Origin: Casuarina equisetifolia
Lineage: Eukaryota; Streptophyta; Magnoliopsida; Fagales; Casuarinaceae
DNA: 64,000 bases
NCBI GenBank assembly: GCA_028551475.1
Contig: CM052362.1
Span: forward strand, 12,736,316 to 12,800,315
Direction: 5' to 3'
The stretch's first letter is position 1. Each line of letters begins with the position of its first letter. A program made the translations under genes and the position numbers. Positions 1 through 11,613 of this stretch are shown one piece after another. The notes under the pieces were generated by a model that was not told where the DNA came from, ran no database searches, and saw only the letters and a list, made by a program, of their open reading frames with translations.

Positions 1-950
1 TGATGAAAAACAAAGGAAATTTCGTAATGATGCACCACCTTTCTGATTTAGAGATAAATGGGTTCATTTTCATGGGAAGGAAGTTAAAGAAAGGAAAGAA
101 AAGGGTTAAACGGAACAACTTTACTGCTTTTTAAAAATTTAAAAAAAAGGAAAGTGTAAGGAATATTCTTGAAATAAAAATGACAAACATGGCTAAAATA
201 ACGTAACTACATGTTCTTCCTTTCCTTTCTTGGCGCATCAATAGCTACTTATGTTCCGGACATTTATGCCTAAGCTTTTCGAGTGCCCTAAATCTAGAAG
301 ACCTAGAAAAGGTGTTGCCGATTTGATTAAGGCTTATAGTTGAGGACGTCCACATCAATTGATTTCATGAAAATTTCTCAATTTTTAAAATCAATGCAAA
401 AGCAATCAGAATTTATACCCAAACATTCCACTATGAACCAAAATATTTTCTTTGCAACATTTCCTATAGAAGCCTTTCTTATTACTTCGACTACATCTTA
501 CGAGGCCATTATTAGGGTCTTTTCCTTCAATGAATTGTGTATTCCCTATGAATCAATGCATAAAAACGTGTTGATTTTAGGGGCAAAAATCATTCTAAAA
601 TGGATTTCCACCTTATTGGTTCTTGTTTAGACTACTTTTGGCCATTTTTCAGTGGACTTTCATATCAGTCTTGCGCTTGTGGGTTACATGAGAAGGCATG
701 ATATTGTTCAACAAGGTAAAGCAGGAATGAAATATGAAGGCTCACAATTTGACCTTCCAATATAGTGGAGTTTCTATGGATGCATTCCTTTCAATCCTTT
801 GTTTTCAAGGACATTAGCTAAATCAACACAAAATCCTTAAAAAGTGTTAACTATGGATAGAACCTAGATTTTTTTTTTTTTTTGGCTTGTTATTTAGGTT
901 GGACTAGGTCAAAAGCTTATAAATTATTGATTCCAACCCATAAGAAACCC
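1..950. other. No recognisable gene; AT-rich spacer
   Basis: No frame in this stretch resembles a known protein. One 96-codon frame on the plus strand (340-630) has no recognisable motif and no promoter or splice context. A T-run lies near 870-885. The last 25 bases before 951 contain a 22-base sequence that recurs just after the far end of retroelement A. Confidence 0.5.
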
Positions 951-1163
951 TATTAAGAAACATATTTGAAGCAAAAATCACAAAACTATTGTATAAAGAA
1001 TAGGTGAGAATGAATTCAATTCATTCTAAATGAATACAATGAGCTGTTAAGAGCTTCCAAGGACTTGTGAACAAAAAGATAATGGGCATATACAATATAA
1101 ATCTATAATGGGCCTATACAGTTTTGGGTTTACATCTAAAAGCCGAACATTAATGTTTTAGCA
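951..1163 (-). repeat. 3' LTR of element A
   Basis: Matches 16192-16404 along its length. On the minus strand it starts with TG directly after the purine tract; its other end reads TA where the partner has CA. Confidence 0.82.
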
Positions 1164-1176
1164 TCCCCTTTCAAGT
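1164..1176 (-). promoter_or_regulatory. Polypurine tract of element A
   Basis: Minus strand reads CTTGAAAGGGGA immediately before the 3' LTR, the position and composition of a plus-strand primer for reverse transcription. Confidence 0.7.
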
Positions 1177-1700
1177 TGGTGGTTGAAAAAGGTCATAAAC
1201 ACTCAACTCGCTTAATAAAAAATGATGTTGTTGTATTCCTAATGCCTTTGTCAAAAGGTTTGCATGCTGATCTCTTGTGAATATGTAAGCAGTATGAATG
1301 ACATGAGCAACAATATTTTCTCTGATAAAGTGATGATCTATTTCAATATGCTTGGTTTTCTCATAAAAGATAGGCTTGGTAGTTATTTTCATGGCAGATT
1401 CATTGTCACAAAAAAAGGCAACATGTCTAATCAAGGGTACTTGTAGATCTCGAAAAAGTTTAAGAAGTCAGATGATTCCACAAGTAGTTGATGCCATGGC
1501 ACAATATTCTGACTTAGTAAAAAATTTGAAGACATGTAATTGCTTCTTGCTCTTCCATGAGATGAGTGAATTTCTAAACATGATACAAAAACTAGTAGTA
1601 GAGCATCGACCCATAGGACAAGATCCATATATGGCATCATAATAAGCATGTAGTTCTAAGTTGTTTTGAGACTTCATGAGTTTAGTTGACTTTTTAATGT
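1171..1700 (-). pseudogene. Element A RNase H remnant
   Basis: The minus strand at 1434-1171 encodes a copia RNase H end: FFCDNESAMKI, then KTKHIEIDHHFIRE, then a QHANLLTKAL stretch. These correspond to the CDN, KHIEIDxHFxR and ADxxTKxL motifs of Ty1/copia RNase H. The preceding part (1649-1468) continues the domain in a shifted frame, with the SRKSKKQ-type segment recognisable. This is the C-terminal domain of the polyprotein and ends just before the polypurine tract. Stops and shifts rule out function. Confidence 0.8.
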
Positions 1701-1829
1701 ATCTAATGACTCAAAGAACTACTTCTAGATGTGAATCTTTAGGCACATGCCTGAACTAACTCAATAAATGAATAGCAAAGTACATATCTAGTTGAATGAT
1801 AATGAGATAGATTAGCCTACCTACCAAAC

Positions 1830-2900
1830 AATGGTACTTATTGATATTCTTTAAAGGGTTCTCCTTTTTTTTTCCAAAAATCATCATATTCCAAGCTTGT
1901 ATACTTAACATTTTGTTCCATGGGCTTGTAGTTAGAAAGTCTATATTTAGTGATCAACTCAAGAGCATATTTCCTTTGATTCATTACAATGCTAATAAGA
2001 AAATGTGTCATCTCAACTCCTAAAAAGTATTTAACAAGTCCAAGGTCTTTCATCTAAAAGGTGGAACAAAAATATCTCTTTAAATCAACAATGCCTTCTT
2101 CATCCATGCTTATAATAATCATGTTATCAACATAGACAAAAACAACAAGAAGACCCTTACTTGTTTGCTTAAGAAGAAGAGAATAATCATGCTGGGAGTG
2201 ATGGAAAAAAGTCATTAGTAAACTTTTGATACCAATACCATGATGCTTGCTTAAGTCCATATAAAGATTTCTTGAGCTTGGAAACTAGTGATCTCCCTTT
2301 GCACCAAAGACCATTAAATTAGAGATTATAAGTTCATAACCTTAGCCCATTCCCATTTTAGGTGTAACAAATCTACTAATTCTTTGATTCCAATTAGGTA
2401 AGAGGGATCTTAAACTAAGAAATAGATTCTAGAAGCTAAAGAAGGGTATCATGAGCAATTTCAATAATCGGGTTCATTGATATTCTTGGTATAGTAAATG
2501 CTATCACACATACAATCATACTCAATTCAAGGGAGATACATATAAATCTCTCTATCTGGATCACCTTGGAGGAAAGTATTGTGACATCCATTTGATGCAA
2601 GTTTCAATGATGAATGGTAACTAATGTTAAAGGAATATGCACGATGACAAGCTTCCCAACAAGGGCAAACGTATCTTCATAATCAACTCCCTAATGTTGG
2701 CTATAACCCTTGGCTACAAGACAAGCCTTATAGCGATCAATGCTACCATTTAGGTTTTATTTGATCTTACACACCTATTTGTTCCCAATAGCACAATGAC
2801 TTGTAAATAAAGAAACCAACTCTCATGTACAACTTGATTTTAATGCCCTAATTTCCTCAACCATGGCATTACACCATTTAGGATCAAAATTAGTCTCATC
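1830..2900 (-). pseudogene. Element A reverse transcriptase remnant
   Basis: Minus-strand fragments of a copia reverse transcriptase. The catalytic loop lies at 2134-2123 and reads YVDN instead of YVDD, so the second catalytic aspartate is lost. Downstream, 2053-1838 reads MKDLGLVKYFLGVEM, the conserved thumb segment. Upstream parts (about 2900-2260) are legible only in pieces across frames with many stops. This is a dead copy of the RNA-dependent DNA polymerase domain. Confidence 0.8.
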
Positions 2901-3229
2901 ATAAGTAGATGGCTTAACTATGGCAGATATGAAGCATATGAAGTGGTGATGCTAAGTGGAAAGTTGATGATACGAGAGAACATAGGAAATAAGGTGTGCA
3001 ATAAATGAGGTAGAAGGAACATAGGAAAAGTATGCAAGAAAGCATATATAATCTTGAGTCCAAATAGGAGGTTTAGGAATTCTACTTGAGTGTTATGAAG
3101 GACGTAATAACACTTTAATGGGAAATGAAGAATGAGGAATTTTGAACTATAGTGTCAAGGCAATATAAAGGACAATGGCAAGTGAGTCAAAGTCCTGCAT
3201 ATCCATGTCAGATGATGATGGATGCATAA

Positions 3230-3664
3230 TATCAAACTTGGAGGAAATGGTGCAATCAAAAGAGAATATAGACTTATGAAAAATTACATCCTAACTCACA
3301 ACAAATTTATCAGTAGTAATGTTAAGAAGATGTTATCCTATCTAAGAGTAAGGATATCCCATAAAAGTAGAAGAAATGGAGTGATGCCTAAACTTGTCCT
3401 TTTAAGTCAAGTTTGTAGCATAGCATAAACATTCAAAAACTTGTAAATGGTCAAATGGAAGGGGTTTACCAAATAATTGCTCAAATAGTGTCTTGCCATT
3501 AATGATAGAAGTAGGTGTACCATTAATCAAATAAGTTGTCATAAGAAGACATTCATTCCAAAAATAAATAGGGCAATGAGACTAAAAACACAATGCCCTT
3601 GTAACATTAAACAAATGTTGATGTTTTCTTTCTACTACCTCATTCTGTTAAGGTGTATAGGGAC
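3230..3664 (-). pseudogene. Element A integrase, C-terminal half (after the B insertion)
   Basis: Reading the minus strand leftward from the B insertion, the frame continues CPYTP then stop, QN, VVERKHQH, the copia integrase block normally read as PYTPQQNGVVERKHRH. The LFGKPLPFDHLQVF block follows, typical of the integrase end. Several stops interrupt it. It joins in frame to 13666-13315 once B and one 5-bp repeat are ignored. Confidence 0.82.
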
Positions 3665-3669
3665 AAAAA
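3665..3669. repeat. Target-site duplication of element B, left
   Basis: AAAAA directly before the TGTTAG start of B's 5' LTR; the same five bases follow its 3' LTR at 13310-13314. Confidence 0.8.
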
Positions 3670-6172
3670 TGTTAGAAAATAAGGGTTTTGTTTGTGACAA
3701 AATGTATTTATGAATATATTTGATAAAATACATTTTTCATAAGTGCGAAAGAAAATTATAAGAAGTAAAAGGTATACAAATTATAATATCAATTAATGAT
3801 ATTATAAAGTAACTGAGTTCCTACATTTCTTAATATAATGTTACTATATAGTGACATTAAGAAAGGGTTTATTTAAATTTAATTATTCAATGTCTTGAGT
3901 ACAATGTCTACCAAATTGAAATTAAATATGTCATACATTATGGTTAAGAAAAAATGATGCTTGCTTGTGCTTTGATGAAGGTTGAAATATATGGCTTTAT
4001 TTTTGGAACAAACCTTAGTTTTATCAAGAACTTATATTATATCATTCTTGGATTGATATCATGTTCTCGGCATGGATATTATGTTCTCGGCTTGGATATT
4101 ATGCTCTCGGCCTAGTTATGTATTTGGTCTGGATACCATGTTCTTGGCTTGGAAATTATGCTTTTGGCATGGTTATTGATGCAAATGCACTTAAGGCCTA
4201 ATATTATAAGTTCCAATATCAAAGAATTAAAAGCCTACAACATAGTCCAGTGGGTCCAAGAAGGCCAAGATTGAAGAAGCAGCCCAAGAATATTCCATAA
4301 CATCTCTACAATCTTTAAGGTTTTCTAAGTAGTTGTTGAGTTCTTAATTTCTTAGGTTTAATTTATTATTTGAGAATATTTCCTTTTGTTTGGTTTTCCA
4401 TAATTATCTAAGTTCTTGATTTATCTAGGTTTCCATACTTGTCAGATTTCTAATTTGTTTAGAATTCCTTATTTGTCAGAATCCACATTTGTTGAGAATT
4501 CCTTAATTTTAAAGATTCTTGATTTACTAGGATTCTTCTAGGGTTAAGTTTAGCTACCTATTTAAAGGGAGTATTGTTTCAATTGTAAGCAGAGTTGTTT
4601 TCCAAAGAATAAAAACCCCTAAGATGTGTGATCAACTTTTGCATCCTTTATCCAATTCTTGCCAGGGATTGGTGGTGGTCCTTGACTGGTGGCGTTGCCT
4701 TTATGTCTTGGAGTTTATTGGCATCTATCTTTTTATTTTTGTTATTCATATTTTCATTTTTCATTTTTCATCCCTTCCTCCCTACCAAACACTTACCTTT
4801 TCCCACATAAAACCCTAAAACACCAAAAAAAAAAAAAAAGATTTTTACTTATTTTCTTAACCCGAGCTCGCTCAAGCCCACCATAAGATTCACATCAGTT
4901 ATGTTCTTAGCCTAGATATTATACTCTTAGCTTGCTCTCAACCCGATTATACTCAGCCTGGTAGTGTTCTCAGTCCATGACCCGCTTATCTATCAAATGG
5001 ATAAGCAAGCCTGGCTGGTGATGAAACTCACTATTTCATTAACGCTCTCCCTCACTATTCACCTCATGCACTAAAGAATGCATAATCAACAAATTACCGA
5101 AATGAGAGAGAGAGAAATGGAGGAACGGCACCGCTAATGACCGAATCCTTAACAAGAGGATTTCTAATGAGACTGCCGATGTCAAAATGGTCTGATCTAA
5201 GCTGGAAAAGGAAGATTTGAAGGTTGATCTACTGTTCTAAAGGGAAGATAGCTTCATCATTGAGGTTTGAAGTGTCTGAAACCCTAGCCTTAATCTTTCT
5301 ATTTAAAAGGAGCTATTCTACAGAGAATGTTAGACAACCTACAATATTCTGAAGTTCTCCTTGAGTAAAGATTCTATTATTGAGCTTCATTCTTTTATCA
5401 TTCAATCTTCGTGACATTCGGTAAAGTTCAGGCCTACGGTGATATTGTGATTAAATATCTATTTGTTTGTTTATATTATCAATTGGATCATTTATAACTT
5501 TGTTTATATGCTGATTTCATTAAAAAATAATTATTGCGTATAAACATTGAAAGGAACCCGAAACCCTAATTTTTATTTCAATTTAGGGTTTTCGTGATAG
5601 GAGCTTAGAATTTTTATAACTACATCAGATCAGCTCCTATATATTACAGAATCCCACAATTTGTCATATTATTTGGATTTGTAATTGATTTATGATCTTT
5701 TGATCATATTGTTTAACTTTTTATAAGAAATTTCTCGAAGAGGCATTGTTTAAGTTAAGGAGAACGTTTTCTCCTAACTTGGTTGAATAAAGGAGACTTC
5801 AATCGGTTTTATTGAAAGAGAAAGGGTGGACATAGGACTCAAGGTGTGAGTGCTAAACCACCGAGGTAAATTTGGTGTGAATATCTTTGCTTACTATTGC
5901 TCTAACCTTCTTAGAATATTTGCTGCCTTATTATTTGTTCTTAATCTATAAGAATACTTGAAACATATAAGTATGATAATATTCTTAATAAAGTGTTGTT
6001 TGACTTAGAAGAAGAGCATCATATGTTTGAAATCTGTTTGCTTTATATTGAGACTATTTGTGTGTTTTTGTCTAGCAAATTGAATTGTATTATTGTTAAT
6101 ATAATACTTTGGTTTTAAAATTGTTGATATAACAATTCAACCCCCCTTCTTATTAACCTATAAAAACCAACA
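3670..6172 (+). repeat. 5' LTR of element B (interrupted by a solo LTR)
   Basis: Aligns with 11614-13309 apart from the 721-bp insert at 4177-4897 plus its duplicated GTTAT. Contains degenerate repeats of a CTCGGCTTGGATATTATGTT type motif near 4060-4170. Ends ACCAACA directly before the primer-binding site. Confidence 0.9.
4172..4902 (+). mobile_element. Solo LTR inside the 5' LTR of element B
   Basis: The 3' LTR of B lacks this segment. The insert 4177-4897 (721 bp) starts TGATG and ends CATCA, so its ends are short inverted repeats with TG...CA termini, and it is flanked by GTTAT on both sides (4172-4176, 4898-4902). No coding domains are present. Inside are a CTATTTAAAGG TATA-like site (about 4558) and an AATAAAA polyadenylation-like site (about 4608), the usual LTR promoter and polyadenylation order. 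This is what recombination between the two LTRs of a full element leaves behind. Confidence 0.85.
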
Positions 6173-6174
6173 AT

Positions 6175-6188
6175 TGGCATCTAGAGCC
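6175..6188 (+). promoter_or_regulatory. Primer-binding site of element B
   Basis: TGGCATCTAGAGCC two bases after the 5' LTR, close to the TGGCATCAGAGCC of plant copia elements, which pairs with the 3' end of initiator tRNA-Met. Confidence 0.8.
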
Positions 6189-6234
6189 AGGTTCTCTAAT
6201 TAAAAGGATTAACATCCTAGAGTAGATCCATACT

Positions 6235-8000
6235 ATGGCTTCTAACAAAGGTTTAGCTGTTACGGGGTTTAATAAACCTCCTATGTTTGATGATATTAAT
6301 TTTAGGCATTGGAAACAATTAATACAAGTCTTTGTAATAGGCTAAGATTTAAAAGCTTGGCAAGTAATCAAGAAGGGTATTACATTACCTGTGACTGATG
6401 AGTGGACAAAAAATGAAGCTAAAATAATGGGGTTAAAATATGATTTATAGTGGTCTTAGAGCACATGAGTTTAATAAGGTGTCCTCTTGCCTCACTGGTA
6501 AAGAGATTTGGGATAAATTAGAAGTCATCTATGAGGGAACCAAAAAGGTAAAGTCCTCTAAAGTCACTATGCTTACACATGATTATGAATTGTTTGTTAT
6601 GAAAGATTCTGAAACTATTAGTGACATGTTTGGTAGATTCATTGAGATCATCTCTGCACTTAAGTTGTTAGGAAAAACCTATACAAATGAGGAGATGGTA
6701 AGAAAGATGTTAGTATCCCTACCCAAAAGTTAGGATCCTAAGAAGATGGCAGTAAAAGAAGCTCATGACCTAGATGTGCTAACCTTAGATGACTTGCTAG
6801 GTTCTTTTAAAACTCATGAAATGCAACTTATGAGAAGAGAAAAAGAGAAGAAAAACAGAAGATCACTTGCATTTAAAGTAGAAGTTGAAAAGGTTGAAGA
6901 GGAAGAGTTTGATAATGATGAAGTAGCTCTTATAGCTAGGAGATTTAGAAAATTTCTAAGAAGAGGATTAAGTAAAAACATAGGGCAAACTAGGAGAAAA
7001 GAATCAAATGAACCTAGGGAGAATGTATGTTGTGAATGCAGAAAACCAGGACACATCAAGATTGATTGTCCAATGATCAAGAAGAGAAATGGCAAGAACA
7101 AAAAGAAAGCTATGATTGCTGCCTAGGATGATGAGAACTCCTCATCTTATGAAGAAACTCAAAAAGAAGTTGCACATCTATGCTTAACTGCAATAGCAAC
7201 TCTTGAGGAAGATAATAGTGAGGTAAATGATTCTGAACTGCTTCTTCAAATAAACACTAGCTTAGAAACTACATTTTCTGATTTAGTTAAGTATGTAAAT
7301 AAATTAAAAGATAAATACAAAAAGTTAAAAGCAAAAAATAAATCTAAAAAACAAAAAATGTTGACTTCTGTACATGCTAATAAAACTGTTTTAACTTATG
7401 TACATAATAAACAAAGTACAGCAATTGCTATATGTAGAGATGAAACTGAAAAGGAAGATGCTTCAATTTCTATGAATAATAACATTAGTATTTCTGTTAA
7501 TGCATATATGAAATATGATGCTTGCATGAATGATATGTATGAGAAACAAAATAAATCTGAAAACATGATAATAGAAATAGAAACTTTTTGTGATAGCAAT
7601 GCATATTTTGATGTTGAAATACATGTTGAAAATAACTCACATGTATGTGCTGAAAATCTTAAGAATAGAGTCCTTAAGCTAGAAAAAGAAAATTGTGACT
7701 TGAAATCAAAACTTGATGCAACTAATCTGCTGTTAAAGAAATTTACAAAGGGTAGTGGCATGTTAGATAGGATTCTAAACTCTCAAAGAGGTATATATGA
7801 TAAGGCAAGACTAGGATATAAATTGAATGACAAATCAAAATCATTTACTCCTTTCTTTAAAGAAAAAGAATGTTCAATTCTGCTGCATAATGATAAATGT
7901 TCTTTTTGTAATTTTTTTGGTCATAGTTTTGATAAATGTCCCGTAAGACTTAGAAAGGCTTACAAAGTAAAGAAACTTTGACTGCCTAATAATGACAGAA
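6235..8000 (+). pseudogene. Element B gag (capsid and nucleocapsid)
   Basis: The start at 6235 gives MASNKGLAVTGFNKPPMF, a typical plant copia gag opening, but that frame stops quickly. From 6440 to 7981 a single other frame runs with only two TAG stops (near 6731 and 7124). It holds the UBN2-like gag block (EIWDKLEVIYEGTKKVKSSK, then SDMFGRFIEIISALKLLGK). A CCHC zinc knuckle spans 7028-7069 (CX2CX4HX4C, CECRKPGHIKIDC). A long charged coiled-coil-like stretch follows, and a second CCHC knuckle lies at 7898-7939 (CSFCNFFGHSFDKC). Gag packages element RNA in virus-like particles. Both zinc knuckles keep all metal ligands. Confidence 0.87.
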
Positions 8001-8099
8001 TTCTAAGTCAAACAAACACTCATGAACCCAAAATAAAAAGGGTACCAAGCACTTCAATGATCAAATTTGTTTCTGCAAGTTATGAATGCACAAGTGAGA

Positions 8100-9330
8100 A
8101 ACAAAAAGCTTAAGAATATGTGGATTCTGGACAACGGATGCTCTTGACATATGACTAGGATGAAGGAGCTCTTCTCAACACTTGAGTTGAAAAATGGAGG
8201 TACGGTGTCTTTTGGAGATAACTCTAAAGGAATAATAAAAGGAATGGGAACAATAGGTGATCGTAAGACCTTACTTATATCTAAAGTTTTGCTTGTAAAT
8301 GAACTAAAGTTTAATCTATTTAGCATAAGTTAGCTATATGATAAAGGATTCAAAATAAAATTTGGAAAAGAAAATTGTCTTATTAAGCATGCTGAACATA
8401 AAATGAAGATTGTTGGAAATAGAAAAGACAACATCTATGTGCTTGATTTGAGTAAATTGAATGTTGAACAAACATGCTTGGTTGTGAATAAAAATGTTGA
8501 TGCTTGGTTGTAGCGTAGAAGGCTAGGACATGCGGCTCTAGGGTTGATAGAAAAATTGTGTAAGTATAATCTAGTAAATGGTCTTCAATGTTTAAAGTTT
8601 AACAATGATAGAATATGTGAAGCGTGTATTAAGGGTAAACACACACAAAGTAGCTTCAAATTGAAGCCTGTGGTGAGTACATCTAGACCATTAGAAATAC
8701 TGCACATGGACCTTTTCGGTCATATGAGAACAACAACACTAAAATGGTAAATATTATGTCTTAGTCATTATAGATTATTATTCTAGATTTACATGGAAAT
8801 ACATGCTTGCTAGAAAAGATGAGGCATTTAAGAAGTTTGCTGAATTTAGTAAAATGATTCAAAATGAAAAGGGTTTTTCAATCATAAAAATAAGAACTGA
8901 TCACAGTGGTAAATTTGAAAACCAACTTTTTGAAAAATTTTGTCTAGAAAATGGTATTTCACACAAATTTTCAGCTCCTAGAACACCACAACAAAATGGT
9001 GTTGTTGAAAGAAAAAATAGGACTCTTCAAGAAATAGCTAGAACTATGATGTGTGAATATAATATTCCTAAACATTTTTGGGGAGAAGCTGTAAATACAG
9101 CTTGTTATATTTCAAATCGTACTCTAATAAGACCTATTTTGAAAAAGACACCTTTTGAATTATTCTTTGAAAGAAAACCAAACATTTCATATTTTCATGT
9201 TTTTGGCAGTAAATGTTTTGTTTTAAATCATGGAAAAGAATCACTCGGGAAATTTGATTCCAAAAGTGATGAAGCAATATTTCTTAGATATTCTCATACA
9301 AGTAAGGCATATAGAGTATTTAATAAATGA
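8100..9330 (+). pseudogene. Element B protease and integrase
   Basis: At about 8120 the aspartic protease site reads WILDNGCS, then a stop, then HMT, where active copies have DSGCSxHMT. GAG-pre-integrase follows (RRLGHAALGLIEKL, then CEACIKGKHTQSSF, a zinc-binding HHCC remnant). A frameshift near 8748 leads into the integrase core at 8803-9330: IRTDHSGKFEN, then SAPRTPQQNGVVERKNRT with the catalytic E, then FWGEAVNTACYISNR and the HVFGSKCFVLN C-terminal block. The canonical IRSDxGxEF is slightly altered (DHSGKF). Integrase would insert element cDNA. Stops and the shift make it inactive. Confidence 0.88.
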
Positions 9331-9599
9331 ACTTTAATTGTAGAAAAGTCAATCCAAGTTAAGTTTAAGGATGACTATCACGGTATTCTACAAACCAAAG
9401 AGAATAATGGAACCAAAAGCGTTCCAAATAGAGCTAAAGTTAAGTGGGAGTCTAAAACTAGGGAATCTTCCTTTCCTAGAGTAAGAAATGAAGTAGATCA
9501 CAATCACATCATAGGAAATCTCAATGTTAGAGTAAGCACAAGGTCTCGGGTTCACAACACATGTGAACATCAAGCCTTTCTATCTTAAGTAGCGCCAAA

Positions 9600-10330
9600 G
9601 AAAGTAGATAAGGCTCTTGAAGATGAAAACTGGTTTCTTGCCATGTAAGAAGAATTAAACCAGTTTGAAAGAAGCAAGGTTTGGAATCTAGTTCCTAGAC
9701 CAAATGATCATTCGGTTATAGTTACAAAATGGGTATTCAATAATAAACTAGATAAAAATGGTACTATTACTAGAAATAAGGCTAGATTAGTGGTACATGG
9801 ATATAGTCAAGAAGAAATAATTGACTATGATGAAACATTTACACTAGTAGCTAGGTTAGAAGCAATTAGAATCTTACTTGCCTTTGCTTGCTATATGAAC
9901 TTTACCTTATTTCAAATGGATGTCAAGAGTGCATTTTTGAATGGTATTATAAAGGAAAAGGTATATGTTGAACAACCACCTGGATTTGAATATCCGATTT
10001 ATTCAAATCATGTCTTTAAACTGTTAAAAGCTTTGTATGGTTTGAAATAAACTCCACGGGCATGGTATAATAAACTATGTTCCTTCTTGATTGATAATGG
10101 TTTTAGAAAAGGGAAAGTAGACAACACTCTATTTATTAAGAACAAAGAAAAAGAAATTTTAATTGTTCAAATATATGTTGATGATATTGTGTTTGGTTTA
10201 CAAATTCTACATTATGTGAAGAATTTGCTACATGCATGCAAAGTGAATTTGAAATAAGCATGATGGGTGAGTTAACATACTTTCTTGGATTGCAAATCAA
10301 ACAAACCAACAAAGGAACTTTTATAAGTTA
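9600..10330 (+). pseudogene. Element B reverse transcriptase
   Basis: The frame carries AMEEEL-type entry (with a stop), KARLVVHGYSQEEIIDYDETF, FQMDVKSAFLNGIIKEKVYV with the first catalytic aspartate, GFEYPIYSNHVFKLLKALYGLK then a stop, and the intact YVDD catalytic loop at 10174-10185. A frameshift lies between the loop and the MKYLG-type thumb region. Family: Ty1/copia RVT_2. Catalytic residues are kept but the frame is broken by stops at 9588, 9646 and 10048. Confidence 0.88.
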
Positions 10331-10349
10331 AACAAAATACACAAATGAA

Positions 10350-11040
10350 TTGCTCAAGAAATACAAGATGCATGACTTTAAACCAATGAACACACCTATG
10401 AACACCTTTTTATCATTATCTAATGATGAAGATGGAATTAGCATAGACTCTAAATCATATCGTGGAATGATTGGATCGTTGTTGTATTTGACTGCATCTA
10501 GACCTGATATTATGTTTAGCGTGTGCTTGTGTGCTAGGTAATAATCAAACCCAAAAGGACAGCACCTAGTTGTTGTAAAAAGAATTTTTAGATACCTTAA
10601 AGACACAATTTCGTTAGGAATTTGGTATCCTAGAGATATAACCTTAAACTTGCATGCCTTTAGTGATTCAGATTATCTTGGCTCCAAATTAGATAGAAAA
10701 AGCACGAGTGGTGGATTCACTATCTCAGAAACATGTTTATTTCTTGGCATTTCAAGAAACAAAATTGTTTAGCTTTGTCCTCCACTAAAGCTGAATACAT
10801 AGTTGCTGCTAGTAGTTGTGCTCAAATCTTGTGGATGAAACAACAATTAGAAAATTATAGTATATTGTCAAAGAAAGTTCCATTAAAATGTGACAACACT
10901 AGTGCCATTAATCTCACCAAGAATCCCATACAATACTCTAAAGCTGAACATATAGAAATTAAACATCATTTCACCCAGGATCATGTTCAAAAGGATATAT
11001 TGTACTTGAATTTATGAGCACTAATCAGCAAATTGTTGAT
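10350..11040 (+). pseudogene. Element B RNase H
   Basis: Two frames joined by a shift near 10735. The first includes MIGSLLYLTASRPDIMFSVC and then AFSDSDYLGSKLDRKSTSGG. The second carries LALSSTKAEYIVAASSCAQ with the catalytic glutamate, KCDNTSAINLTKNP, and AEHIEIKHHFTQDHVQ. These are the ordered motifs of copia RNase H. About 560 non-coding bases separate it from the 3' LTR; they contain an extra TTGAGGGGGAG purine run at 11175-11185. Confidence 0.86.
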
Positions 11041-11600
11041 ATCCTAACTAACCTTTATCTAAGGAAATGTTTTATGCTCTTAGAAGAGAACTTGAAATGT
11101 TAGTCCCTGAAAATATTTGAATTCTCTATTAATGCCATTTCTATGCTCTTTTACTGGTACACAAATTACTCGGTTGAGGGGGAGCAGCTCTAATTCCACT
11201 CTAAAAGCATCCGGTTAGTACCCTAATCTTATCTTTGCTAGCTTACTTGCTACTCATTTTTATATTCTATCTTGATTATTTACATGTTCATCTTTTTGCT
11301 TATGACAATAAAGGGGAGAGCATAGTGCATGTGTATAAGTCTCATTTCTGATTGTATTAGTGCAGAATGTGAGATATCTTTCTAACACCCCTGCTTGGAA
11401 ACTTACATGTTCTACAATGTTCAAAATCTATTACATACATGCATAGGACTTGCTTGTTGAATCTGGTCATATGAGTAGTAAATATCGTGAATCTAATTGT
11501 GTGATGATCAACTTCTGCAATGTTCAGTTATGTTCTCATGAAAAACATGATTAATATTTGATGACATGTGCCATACCATTAAAATATTTTGTCATCATCA

Positions 11601-11613
11601 AAAAGGGGGAGAT
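11601..11613 (+). promoter_or_regulatory. Polypurine tract of element B
   Basis: AAAAGGGGGAGAT directly before the TGTTGG start of the 3' LTR. Confidence 0.85.

Noticed and set aside
340..630. 96-codon plus-strand frame at the left end
   Set aside because: No motif, AT-driven composition, no supporting signals.
4624..4886. Overlapping hydrophobic frames that look like membrane peptides
   Set aside because: They lie inside the solo LTR in T-rich sequence; three frames are open at once, so composition explains them.
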